Assembly: GCA_937958785.1 (NCBI GenBank)
Contig: CALGMY010000021.1
Coordinates: forward strand, 1-7,378
Source: an uncultured Gammaproteobacteria bacterium
GTDB lineage: Bacteria; Pseudomonadota; Gammaproteobacteria; Steroidobacterales; GCA-2729495
Reading direction: 5' to 3'
Length of the DNA stretch: 7,378 nucleotides
The notes below the pieces were generated by a model that was not told the origin of the DNA, ran no database searches, and was given only the letters and a program-made list of their open reading frames with translations. The position numbers and the translations under genes were made by a program. Of the stretch, positions 1 through 7,165 are shown piece by piece (positions within the stretch are counted from its first letter, which is position 1; each line of letters opens with the position of its first letter).

Positions 1-80
1 TGGCGTTCCGGGACGCGGTGGAATCCGGTTTCGGTGCGGCCTCGCAGGACGTGCTGGCGGGCCTCGGGCAGGCGACCTGA
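1..80 (+). CDS. 3' end of an unrecognised gene (partial)
   Basis: The reading frame whose codons begin at position 3 runs open from the left edge to a TGA at 78-80 and gives the tail AFRDAVESGFGAASQDVLAG followed by LGQAT. It lies 26 bases before the FecR-like gene on the same strand, so the two may be co-transcribed. In FecIR-type loci the gene before fecR usually encodes an ECF sigma factor. This Ala/Gly/Ser-rich tail does not look like a sigma region 4 helix-turn-helix, but 25 residues are too few to exclude a sigma factor with a divergent C-terminus. A weak resemblance to the C-termini of DUF5610-type proteins is only an impression. Function unknown. Confidence 0.55.
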   Translation, partial: AFRDAVESGFGAASQDVLAGLGQAT

Positions 81-106
81 GCCGACGAACAGAGGGGAAG
101 ATCAAC

Positions 107-1123
107 ATGGCACAAAAGGAATTGCGACCCGGCGAAGACGAGGCCATCGGCGGGCTGCTCCGCGGGATGGCGCCGGTAGCCGAGGCGCCACCGGAGGTGC
201 GCGAACGCATCCGCGCCGCCGTGGCGGCCGAATGGCGCACCACGGTGGCGACCGGCAAGGCCCCGGCTCGCCGCTGGCAGCGACCGGCGCTGGCGCTCGC
301 CGCGGGCTTCGCCGTTGCGGCCGTGGCCATCGGTGTCCTCCGGCAGTCGCCGCCCCCGGTCGCGCCCGCTTTTGCCACGCTGGCCCGGTTCAGTGGGGCC
401 GTGGAAGCCGGCGCCGGCCAGGACTGGCAACCGGTAACGGCCGGCCAGTCCCTGGCCGTCGGGCAGCAGCTGGTCACGGGCCCGGAGGGCCGGGCAGCCC
501 TCGCGCTTGCCCGCGACGTCACCCTGCGCCTGGACGGCGACACCCGCATCTCGCTGGCGGCGGCGGACCGGGTCGTCATCGAACGCGGCGCCGTGTACCT
601 GGATTCCGGGCTGCGGCCCGGGGCGGGACCGCCCCTGAGCCTGGATTCCCGCTTCGGCACCACCCGCCACCTGGGCACCCAGTACGAGGTGCGGGTCCTG
701 CCGGCCACGCTGGAGGTCAGCGTGCGCGAAGGCCAGGTCGAGACCCGGCCCGCCACGGGCGGCGCCGTCGCCGTCGTGGCCCGGGCGGGTGAGCAGGTCG
801 TGCTGGCCCCGGATGGCCGCCACGAGCGCCGCACCATAGACCGGCGCGATCCCCGCTGGGACTGGATCGCCGAGGTGACCCCGCCCTACGCGATCGAGGA
901 CCGGCCCCTTGCCGAGTTCCTCGCCTGGGTCTGCCGGGAGACCGGCCGGGACCTCGCCTTCGCGGACCCCGGTGCCGAAGCGGCCGCGCGGGACCTCACG
1001 CTGCGGGGCTCCATCGCCGGGCTGGCACCGGACCAGGCCCTGGCCGCCGTGATGGCGACCACCGCCCTCACCTACCAGGACCGCGATGGCCGGCTGATCG
1101 TCCAGCAGGCGGCAGCGCGCTAG
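107..1123 (+). CDS. FecR-like transmembrane signalling protein (putative anti-sigma/sigma regulator)
   Basis: The 338-residue protein has the layout of an inner-membrane FecR-family regulator. A cytoplasmic N-terminus of about 58 residues is followed by one hydrophobic segment (about 60-78, rich in Ala, Val and Leu) and a periplasmic FecR domain (about 85-215) of beta-strand-forming repeats that includes RFGTTRHLGTQYEV and VSVREGQVETRP. The C-terminal 75 or so residues (from about 260, TPPYAIEDRPLAEFLAWV onward, ending in DGRLIVQQ) resemble the short STN/secretin fold often found at FecR C-termini. The N-terminus lacks the classical FecR_N (DUF4880) pattern and instead carries a charged helix with RERIRAAVAAEWR, so sigma binding is inferred. 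The start is supported by a purine-rich AGAGGGGAAG at 91-100. It lies 25 bases before the TonB-dependent receptor gene, its expected signalling partner. The family call is firm; its sigma factor is not visible here. Confidence 0.85.
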   Translation: MAQKELRPGEDEAIGGLLRGMAPVAEAPPEVRERIRAAVAAEWRTTVATGKAPARRWQRPALALAAGFAVAAVAIGVLRQSPPPVAPAFATLARFSGAVEAGAGQDWQPVTAGQSLAVGQQLVTGPEGRAALALARDVTLRLDGDTRISLAAADRVVIERGAVYLDSGLRPGAGPPLSLDSRFGTTRHLGTQYEVRVLPATLEVSVREGQVETRPATGGAVAVVARAGEQVVLAPDGRHERRTIDRRDPRWDWIAEVTPPYAIEDRPLAEFLAWVCRETGRDLAFADPGAEAAARDLTLRGSIAGLAPDQALAAVMATTALTYQDRDGRLIVQQAAAR

Positions 1124-1148
1124 CCTCCCCTGTTATCGTTGGGGGTGC

Positions 1149-3452
1149 ATGCCCGTCCTGCGCTCCCGCCTTCTCGCCTGCCGGTTGCTCCTGTTGCTCG
1201 TGGCGGCGGTCGTCGCCCCGCCACTCGAGGCTGCGACCTTTGCGGGCCGTGCCGTCCGCGACGTGCTGGCAGATCTGCAGCGGGATGGGCTCACGCTCGT
1301 CTACAACGACCAGCTGGTGCCCGGGAGCCTGCGGGTCATGGTCGAGCCGGCGGCCCGGGCGGGCCTGCCCCTGCTGAACGAGATCCTGTCTCCGCACGGC
1401 CTGACGACCCGGGCGGTCGGCCCTGCCACCTACGCCATCGTGGCCGGTGCAGCGCCGGCGAAGCCCGCGCCCCCGCGCCCGCGGCCGGCGGTGGGCCTCG
1501 ACGAGGTGGTGGTGACGGCCAGCCAGTACACCCTGGCGGGCACCAGCCCCGAGGTCACCACCTTCCTCAGCCAGAGCGAACTGCGCAGCCTGCCGAAGCT
1601 CGCCGACGAGCCACTCCGGGCCGTGCACCGACTGCCCGGCGCCGCGAGCAATGGGCTCTCCGGCCTCGCCCACATCCGGGGTGGCGAGGAGAACGAGACG
1701 CGCATCGTGCTGGACGGCATGCCGCTGACCGAGCCGTTCCACCTCAAGAACTTCTTCAGCCCCGTGAGCGTGCTGGACGGGGAGATCGTCGGTGGCCTCG
1801 AGGTCTACGCCGGCGGCTTCCCGGTGGACTACGGCGACAGCATGAGCGCGGTGCTCGACACGAGTTCCGTCGATCCTGCAGGCGGGGCCGAATACGCACT
1901 CGGCCTGTCCCTCTTCCACCTGAGCGGCTTCGCTGGCGACACCTTCGCGGGTGACCGCGGACGCTGGGTCGCCTCCACCCGGCGCAGCAACCTCTCCCAG
2001 GTGCTCAATTTCACGGAGAACGACCTCGGCGAGCCGCGCTATGTGGACGCGTTCCTGAAGGCCGAGCTCGACGTCAGTGACCGGACGACGATCGCCGGCC
2101 ATGCCCTCCTGGCGGAGGACCGGGTGGAACTGAACGACAAGGACGAGACCGAGTTCGCCCGCACCGAGGACCGCAATGTCTACCTCTGGACGACCGTCGA
2201 GCACCGCTGGTCCGACGAACTGGCCGCGCGGGCGCTGGCGGGCTGGACCACGGTCAACAAGGATCGCGAGGGAACGGTGGAGGCGCCCGGCGAGTCGGGG
2301 GAGGTCCGGGACCTGCGCGACTCCCACCAGGGCCTGCTGCGCCTCGAGGTGGAGCAGGGGGATGAGGACCTGCGCTGGCGCTTCGGCGTCGATGCCGCGT
2401 GGCTGTGGGCGGAGTACGACTACGAAAGCCGCCTGACCACCGCGGACGATTATCCCTTTCCCGGTGATGCCGCCACGGACGTCCAGCGGGATCTCGCGCC
2501 GGAACCGGACGGCCGCGCTACCGGCGCCTTCATCGCCGCGCGCTGGCGGCTCACCGATGCGCTGACCGGCGAGGCCGGGCTGCGGTGGGACGACCAGACC
2601 TACGACGACGTGGACGGGGGCACGCAGCTGGCGCCCCGGCTGAACCTGCTCTACGACCTGTCGGAGGACACGCAGGTGCGCGCCAGCTGGGGCCGCTTCC
2701 ACCAGGCCCAGGGCATCAACGAGCTGCAGGTGGAGGACGGCATCGACACCTTCTTCCCCGCCCAGCGGGCCGATCACCTGATCCTGAGCGTGGAGCACGC
2801 CCTGTCTCCCGGCGTTTCGGCGCGCCTCGAGGCCTACTACAAGCACTACGAGGCGCTGAAGCCACGCTTCGAGAACCTGTTCGATCCCCTCGTGCTGCTG
2901 CCGGAGCTGCAGACCGACCGGGTGGAGGTCGCACCGACGTCCGGTCTCGTGCGCGGTGTCGAGCTGGTGCTCCGGGACCGGGTCGCCGAACCCTGGGGCT
3001 GGTGGCTGGGCTACACCTGGTCGGTCGCCGAGGAGACGATCGACGGCGACCACGTGCCGCGCAGCTGGGACCAGCGGCACGCCTTCAGCGGCGGCATCTC
3101 CTGGACCGAGGGGGCCTGGGACGTGGCCCTGGCCGGCACCTGGCACACCGGCTGGCCGTCGACCCCGGCGAGCCTGGGCCCGGGTCCGGACCCGACCGTC
3201 GTCATCGGGCCCCGCAACTCGACCCGCTACGAGGACTTCCGCTCGGTTGACCTGCGGGTGGGCTACACCTTCGCGCTGGCGGACAGCGAGCTGCTGGCCT
3301 TCCTGGAGGTCGTCAACCTCTTCGCCCGCAAGAACCCCTGCTGCGTGGAGTACACCGTGGTGGACGACGGCAACGGCGGCGTCGACCTGCAGCGGGACTT
3401 CGATCCCTGGCCCCGCTTCGTGCCGAACCTGGGCGTGCTCTGGCGGTTCTGA
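1149..3452 (+). CDS. TonB-dependent outer-membrane receptor with N-terminal STN signalling domain
   Basis: This 767-residue protein starts with a Sec signal peptide (Arg-rich start, hydrophobic run at 8-24, likely cleavage near PPLEA). A periplasmic STN domain (about 30-100) follows, then a Pro/Ala-rich linker (101-116), a TonB-box-like DEVVVTAS (118-125), the plug domain (about 126-240, with the hallmark IVLDGMPL) and a 22-strand-type barrel to the terminal aromatic in GVLWRF. STN domains pass the ligand-bound state to a FecR-like protein, and one is encoded just upstream, so this is a transducer-type receptor. Size and order match ordinary receptors, and no frameshift is seen. The substrate cannot be read: siderophore, other metal chelate or carbohydrate are all possible. 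Near the C-terminus two adjacent cysteines (731-732) sit in a probable outer loop. The ATG follows GTTGGGGG with short spacing, so the ribosome binding site is weak and coupling to the upstream gene is plausible. Confidence 0.93.
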   Translation: MPVLRSRLLACRLLLLLVAAVVAPPLEAATFAGRAVRDVLADLQRDGLTLVYNDQLVPGSLRVMVEPAARAGLPLLNEILSPHGLTTRAVGPATYAIVAGAAPAKPAPPRPRPAVGLDEVVVTASQYTLAGTSPEVTTFLSQSELRSLPKLADEPLRAVHRLPGAASNGLSGLAHIRGGEENETRIVLDGMPLTEPFHLKNFFSPVSVLDGEIVGGLEVYAGGFPVDYGDSMSAVLDTSSVDPAGGAEYALGLSLFHLSGFAGDTFAGDRGRWVASTRRSNLSQVLNFTENDLGEPRYVDAFLKAELDVSDRTTIAGHALLAEDRVELNDKDETEFARTEDRNVYLWTTVEHRWSDELAARALAGWTTVNKDREGTVEAPGESGEVRDLRDSHQGLLRLEVEQGDEDLRWRFGVDAAWLWAEYDYESRLTTADDYPFPGDAATDVQRDLAPEPDGRATGAFIAARWRLTDALTGEAGLRWDDQTYDDVDGGTQLAPRLNLLYDLSEDTQVRASWGRFHQAQGINELQVEDGIDTFFPAQRADHLILSVEHALSPGVSARLEAYYKHYEALKPRFENLFDPLVLLPELQTDRVEVAPTSGLVRGVELVLRDRVAEPWGWWLGYTWSVAEETIDGDHVPRSWDQRHAFSGGISWTEGAWDVALAGTWHTGWPSTPASLGPGPDPTVVIGPRNSTRYEDFRSVDLRVGYTFALADSELLAFLEVVNLFARKNPCCVEYTVVDDGNGGVDLQRDFDPWPRFVPNLGVLWRF

Positions 3453-3489
3453 GTCGATTGTTCCTGCCGGGTGGCTGCGTCCAACCGGC

Positions 3490-5172
3490 ATGCCAGCGAC
3501 AGCGCGATCGATGCCTTCCCGGCCGGTCCTCGGCCTGGAGACCGTCCTGCTGCTGGCCGCGGTGGCCTTTGCCGCGTTCTACAACGGCTCCCTGTGGCGG
3601 CTGCTCTTTGCCGGCAGCGATGCCGCCCCGGGACCCGCCCTGGTCACCGGGCTCTTCATCGCGGTGGTGTGCGTGCAGTTTGCCGGTCTGGCGCTGCTCG
3701 TGCCGCGGACGCTTGCCAAGCCGGTCCTTTCCATCCTCTTTCTCGCCACGGCGCTGGCCAGCTACTACATGGACCGGTACGGGATCCTCATCGACAAGGA
3801 AATGGTTCGGAACGTCGTCCACACGGACCCCGCCGAGGCCGCCGAACTGCTGACCCCCGCCCTGCTTCCCCACCTCCTGCTCTACCTCATGCTGCCGGTT
3901 GCGCTCCTGGCGTGGGTGCGCATCGAGCCGCTCCGGCTCGGCCGCTCGCTGGTCGTACGAGGTCGCGCGGTCGCCATCGCGCTGTCGATCGCCGTGGTGC
4001 TGGTCGCGACGGACTATCGGGACGTGTCCCTGCTCGTGCGCAGCCACCGCAGCGCCCGCCACCTGGTGACCCCGACCAACTACCTGGTTGCACTCTACAA
4101 GCTCTCCCGGGACAGCCTGGCTGCGCCGGCGCGTGCCCGGCAGCCCATCGGTCTCGATGCCCACCGGATTCTGCGGGCCGGGGTCCGGCGCCCGAAGCTT
4201 CTCGTGCTGGCCATCGGCGAGACCGTGCGCTCGGCGAACTTCGGCCTCAGCGGTTACGCGCGCGACAACACCCCCGAATTGCGCCGGATGGAGGTGATCG
4301 CCTACCCCCGCATGCAGGCCTGCGGGACGAGTACCGAAGTCTCGGTGCCCTGCATGTTCGCGCGGGTCGGCCGCCGCGACTACGACGAGGACCGAATCCT
4401 CGGCGAGGAATCGCTGCTACACGTACTGGCCCACGCCGGCATCCGTGTCCACTGGATCGACAACCAGGCAGGCTGCAAGGGAGTCTGCACGGGATTGCCC
4501 ACGGAGTACCTTGGACGGGACGCCGACGCGCAGCTCTGCGCTTCAGGCCGGTGCCTGGACGAGGTGCTTTTGCCGAAGCTGGCTGCGGTCGCCGGGTCCG
4601 CCGATGGCGACATGGTCGTGGTGCTGCACATGCTCGGCAATCACGGCCCCGCCTACTCCCACCGCTACCCGCCCGAGTTCGGCCGCTACCAGCCCGCCTG
4701 CGCCAGCGACGACCTCAGGGACTGTTCCAGCGAGGAGGTGGTCAACGCCTACGACAACGCCGTGCTCTATACGGACCACGTGCTCGCCAGCGTGATCCGT
4801 TACCTGAAGACGCTCGATGACCGGGACACCGGCCTCATCTATGTCTCGGACCATGGTGAATCCCTGGGGGAGAACGGCCTCTACCTGCACGGACTGCCCT
4901 GGCGGGTGGCACCCGCGACCCAGAAGGAAGTGCCGATGGTGGCGTGGCTCTCGGCCGGCCTGCTCGCTGCGACGTCGGTGGACGAGGCCTGTCTTCGTGG
5001 CCGGGCAGCGCACGAGCAGGTCTCCCACGACCATCTTTTCCACTCGATCCTCGGCCTCACCGGCGTGGAGACCACGGCCCGGGAGCCGGAACTCGACCTG
5101 TTTTCCCGGTGCCGCGTGGGAAGCCCGCCGGGTAGGCTGGTTCACGAACCCCGGGCGCCGGCAGTCTCCTGA
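3490..5172 (+). CDS. eptA: EptA-family lipid A phosphoethanolamine transferase
   Basis: This inner-membrane enzyme is expected to transfer phosphoethanolamine from phosphatidylethanolamine to lipid A on the periplasmic side, lowering surface negative charge. The 560-residue product has about five N-terminal hydrophobic segments (about 13-40, 50-71, 78-93, 122-143, 160-174), then an alkaline-phosphatase-like (sulfatase-fold) domain from about 235. Visible active-site elements are E244 in IGETVRSANFGLSGY, the presumed nucleophile T280 in ACGTSTEVSVPCMF, HMLGNHGPAY (380-389) and the metal-binding D454-H455 in VSDHGESLGE, with H467 after it. Close cysteine pairs (278/288, 329/333, 350/355, 404/412) match the disulfide-rich catalytic domain of EptA and MCR proteins. 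The family includes enzymes that give cationic-peptide resistance; activity here is inferred. The start is uncertain: ATG 3490 and ATG 3511 (553 residues) are in frame and neither has a strong ribosome binding site. The C-terminus runs some 18 residues past the usual end and overlaps the convergent gene. It follows the receptor gene by 37 bases. Confidence 0.93.
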   Translation: MPATARSMPSRPVLGLETVLLLAAVAFAAFYNGSLWRLLFAGSDAAPGPALVTGLFIAVVCVQFAGLALLVPRTLAKPVLSILFLATALASYYMDRYGILIDKEMVRNVVHTDPAEAAELLTPALLPHLLLYLMLPVALLAWVRIEPLRLGRSLVVRGRAVAIALSIAVVLVATDYRDVSLLVRSHRSARHLVTPTNYLVALYKLSRDSLAAPARARQPIGLDAHRILRAGVRRPKLLVLAIGETVRSANFGLSGYARDNTPELRRMEVIAYPRMQACGTSTEVSVPCMFARVGRRDYDEDRILGEESLLHVLAHAGIRVHWIDNQAGCKGVCTGLPTEYLGRDADAQLCASGRCLDEVLLPKLAAVAGSADGDMVVVLHMLGNHGPAYSHRYPPEFGRYQPACASDDLRDCSSEEVVNAYDNAVLYTDHVLASVIRYLKTLDDRDTGLIYVSDHGESLGENGLYLHGLPWRVAPATQKEVPMVAWLSAGLLAATSVDEACLRGRAAHEQVSHDHLFHSILGLTGVETTAREPELDLFSRCRVGSPPGRLVHEPRAPAVS

Positions 5173-6308
5173 CCTTCCCGCAGCAGTTCGAGCTTGCTGT
5201 GATACGCCTGCTTCAGTGACTCGTCGCCGGCGAGTTCGGCGGCCATGGCCAGGTAGCGCCGGGCGGCGTCGAGCTCGCCGCGGCGCTGGTGGGCCAGGCC
5301 GAGCAGCGCGTAGAAGCGGTCCTCGTTGGCCTTGCGGCGGATGGCGAACTTGAGGTGGCCGATGGCGGTGGCATAGTCGCCGGCCGCGAAGGCCTGCCGG
5401 GCCTGCTCGAAGCGGTAATAGGGATTGGCCTCCCGGTGGCGCTCGACGCGCCGGCCGAGCTCATCGGCCTCCGCGCGCCGGCCGCTGCTGCGGAAGAGCC
5501 GCTCCAGGTTGCTGAGTGCGACGAGTTCGCCGGGCGCGAGCCGCAGCGCGTGGCGCCAGGCCGCCTCGGCGAAATCCGGGCGACCGGACCGCTGGTAGAG
5601 CGTTCCCAGGTTGATCCAGGCCGGCACGAAGCTTTGATCGAGGGCGATTGCCTGGCGGAAGTTCTGGAAGGCTGCGAGCGCGTCGCCGGCCTCGAGCCGC
5701 TCGGCGCCCACGTTGCTGTGGTAGTGGGCCCGGGCCCGCTCGTCGCTGATGACCCGCCGGTCGTAGTTCAGGCGGAAGTCCGCCATGTTGAAGTCGACGA
5801 TCTGCTCCGGCTGGTTGCCGAAGTCCACGACCGCGTTCATGTGCCGGTTCTGCACCAGCAGGTCGCCATTGCGCGACCAGTCGGGCGGCACGTCGACTTC
5901 CTGGTAATGGACCGTGAGGCCGGCCTCCCGGGCGAGCGCCACGAAGAGGTTGGTGAAGGCGAGGCAGTTGGCCCGCCGGAGCCGGAAGGCCTCGGCGGCC
6001 GTGTAGGTCTGGTCCGCGTACTCGACCGTGAAGGCCTCGTCGTAGATGAGGCCCGCGAGTAGCTCCCGCAGGCGGTAACCGTCCGGCCCGCGGGCCGGCA
6101 CGCGGTCGGCCACGAAGGCCCGCATCGCGTCGTCGAGGGCGAGGATGCCGGGATCGGGGAGCGGGTGCACCGGCGCACCGCCCGTGAGCGGCGCGCCCTC
6201 GAGCAGCATGGCCGTGGTCGGCGCGTCGCCGGCGGGCGGTGGCAGGCTGGCACAACCCGCCGTCAGCAGCACGGCGGCGACGGGGAGCAGGCCTGCCCGG
6301 CTCCTCAC
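5142..6308 (-). CDS. Transglutaminase-like / TPR-repeat lipoprotein
   Basis: The 388-residue product begins with a short lipoprotein signal peptide (MRSRAGLLPVAAVLLTAG before C19), predicting lipidation and envelope anchoring. Residues about 55-180 look like a transglutaminase-like (papain-fold) domain with a plausible triad: C115 in RRANCLAFTNLFVALARE, H156 in QNRHMNAVVDFG and D172 in QIVDFNMADF. From about 195 to 380 come roughly five TPR-type helical repeats, such as PAWINLGTLYQRSGRPDFAE and ALLGLAHQRRGELDAARRY, which usually bind protein partners. Whether the core is a peptidase, a cross-linker or inactive cannot be told. The start is taken as GTG 6308 because it directly precedes the signal peptide and overlaps the TGA of the upstream gene (shared GTGA, 6305-6308), indicating translational coupling. 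The frame stays open upstream, but that stretch is antisense-like shadow of the GFA gene. The 3' end overlaps the convergent eptA gene by 31 bases. Confidence 0.85.
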   Translation of the reverse strand: MRSRAGLLPVAAVLLTAGCASLPPPAGDAPTTAMLLEGAPLTGGAPVHPLPDPGILALDDAMRAFVADRVPARGPDGYRLRELLAGLIYDEAFTVEYADQTYTAAEAFRLRRANCLAFTNLFVALAREAGLTVHYQEVDVPPDWSRNGDLLVQNRHMNAVVDFGNQPEQIVDFNMADFRLNYDRRVISDERARAHYHSNVGAERLEAGDALAAFQNFRQAIALDQSFVPAWINLGTLYQRSGRPDFAEAAWRHALRLAPGELVALSNLERLFRSSGRRAEADELGRRVERHREANPYYRFEQARQAFAAGDYATAIGHLKFAIRRKANEDRFYALLGLAHQRRGELDAARRYLAMAAELAGDESLKQAYHSKLELLREGQETAGARGS

Positions 6309-7165
6309 GGCGGCATCTCCGCGTGCCGCGGCAGGTCGTCGGTGATCTCGAACCAGGGGGCCTTGGAGCCCACGAAAATATGGGCCGTCGGGCGCATCCC
6401 GGGGTCGCCATCCAGGCTGCCGGCGGGGATCACCGCGGCATTCCGGGCGAGGGACTTGCGCGCCACCTTGCCGCCGCAGGCGGAGCAGAACGCGACGCCG
6501 AAGAAGCGCGCGCCGGGCAGGGGGTAGTCCTGCACCAGGTCCTCGCCGCGCCGGAAACGGAAGCGGTCGAGGGGCACGAATAGGTTGGTGGTGTGCGCGG
6601 CGCCGCGGGCCTTGCGGCAGCGGGAGCAATGACAGTTCAGCATGCGCAGCGGCTCGCCCTCGTACTCGAAGGCAACGCGGCGGCAGGCACAGGTGCCGCC
6701 GGTCCAGCCGGGCGTGGCGGGTTCCGGCGCCGCTCGCTCGACGGCCGGCAGGCCGGCTTCGGGCGAGTATTCCGCGTGCTGCGGCAGGTCGTCGGTGATG
6801 CGGTGCCAGGGCGCCTTCGAATCCACGAACATGTGGTGGGCCGGCACCGGGCCGAAGTCGCCGTCCAGGTTGCCCGCCGGGATCACCACCACCCCCTGCT
6901 CGATCATGGGGGTCGGCGCCACGGACCCGCAGGTGACGCAGAACAGCCGGTGGAGCCCCGGCGACGAGTCGTAGCGGCCGAGGTTGTCGCCCCCCGCCAC
7001 CAGGCGATAGCTGTCCAGCGGCCCCACCAGCCAGCTCACGAAGGGCGCCCCGTGGTGCTTGCGGCACAGGGAGCAGTGGCAGTGCGCCAGCTGCAGGAAG
7101 GGCCCGTGCACCTCGTAGCGCACCGCACCACACAGGCAGGATCCGCTGATGGGGGACTCGGACAT
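6305..7165 (-). CDS. Tandem two-domain GFA (CENP-V/GFA family) zinc-binding protein
   Basis: GFA-family domains are small zinc-binding beta folds named after glutathione-dependent formaldehyde-activating enzyme; most members have no proven substrate. This 286-residue protein holds two complete copies. Copy 1 (about 7-135) has cysteines at 10, 12, 29, 31, 34, 76 and 79; copy 2 (about 155-286) repeats the set at 159, 161, 178, 180, 183, 227 and 230. Both carry CxCG/CxCR, CHCSxCRK, CxxCG, IPAGxLDGD and SKAPWxxITDDLPxHAE. Over the last 60 residues of each copy I count 32 identities. Single-domain members are usually about half this length, so this is an internal duplication or fusion. The ATG at 7165 has a GGAG ten bases upstream (7176-7179), and the stop overlaps the start of the lipoprotein gene, so the two form an operon. 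A role in formaldehyde detoxification is not established by sequence and should not be assumed. No signal peptide: probably cytoplasmic. Confidence 0.92.
   Translation of the reverse strand: MSESPISGSCLCGAVRYEVHGPFLQLAHCHCSLCRKHHGAPFVSWLVGPLDSYRLVAGGDNLGRYDSSPGLHRLFCVTCGSVAPTPMIEQGVVVIPAGNLDGDFGPVPAHHMFVDSKAPWHRITDDLPQHAEYSPEAGLPAVERAAPEPATPGWTGGTCACRRVAFEYEGEPLRMLNCHCSRCRKARGAAHTTNLFVPLDRFRFRRGEDLVQDYPLPGARFFGVAFCSACGGKVARKSLARNAAVIPAGSLDGDPGMRPTAHIFVGSKAPWFEITDDLPRHAEMPP
6319..6799 (-). repeat. Direct repeat pair inside the tandem GFA gene
   Basis: The 28-base segment at 6319-6346 recurs at 6772-6799 with a single mismatch (C to T). On the coding strand both copies encode the ITDDLPxHAE end of a GFA domain. 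The two copies mark equivalent points of the two domains, so they show the domain duplication at DNA level rather than a mobile or regulatory repeat. Similar but weaker matches follow the same alignment around SKAPW and IPAGxLDGD. Confidence 0.8.

Noticed and set aside
34..792. A 252-codon plus-strand frame overlapping the FecR-like gene.
   Set aside because: It is almost wholly Arg, Gly, Pro and Ala with no domain; the frame from 107 has a membrane segment and a FecR domain.
1131..1148. TGTTATCGT as an extended -10 promoter just before the receptor gene.
   Set aside because: There is no -35-like sequence at proper spacing and the gap to the upstream gene is only 25 bases; a shared transcript is the simpler reading.
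2956..3489. Open in-frame extension of the eptA frame into the receptor gene.
   Set aside because: It overlaps the coding frame of the receptor barrel and has shadow-like composition; EptA proteins start near the first membrane helix, which fits ATG 3490 or 3511.
1068..3491. An 807-codon open frame on the minus strand opposite the receptor gene.
   Set aside because: It lies almost exactly antisense to the receptor gene, has low-complexity composition typical of complementary frames in GC-rich DNA, and shows no recognisable domain. The plus-strand product has a full signal peptide, STN, plug and barrel order.
5139..5150. Perfect inverted sequence GGTTCACGAACC as a bidirectional terminator.
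   Set aside because: The stem is only five base pairs with a two-base loop and there is no T-run on either side, so an intrinsic terminator is not supported. It is mentioned only as part of the overlap finding.
6309..7133. Open in-frame extension upstream of the lipoprotein start on the minus strand.
   Set aside because: It is an alternative frame of the double-GFA gene. Its translation is Arg/Pro/Gly-rich without motifs, whereas the other frame holds two complete cysteine motif sets, and a lipoprotein signal peptide begins precisely at GTG 6308.
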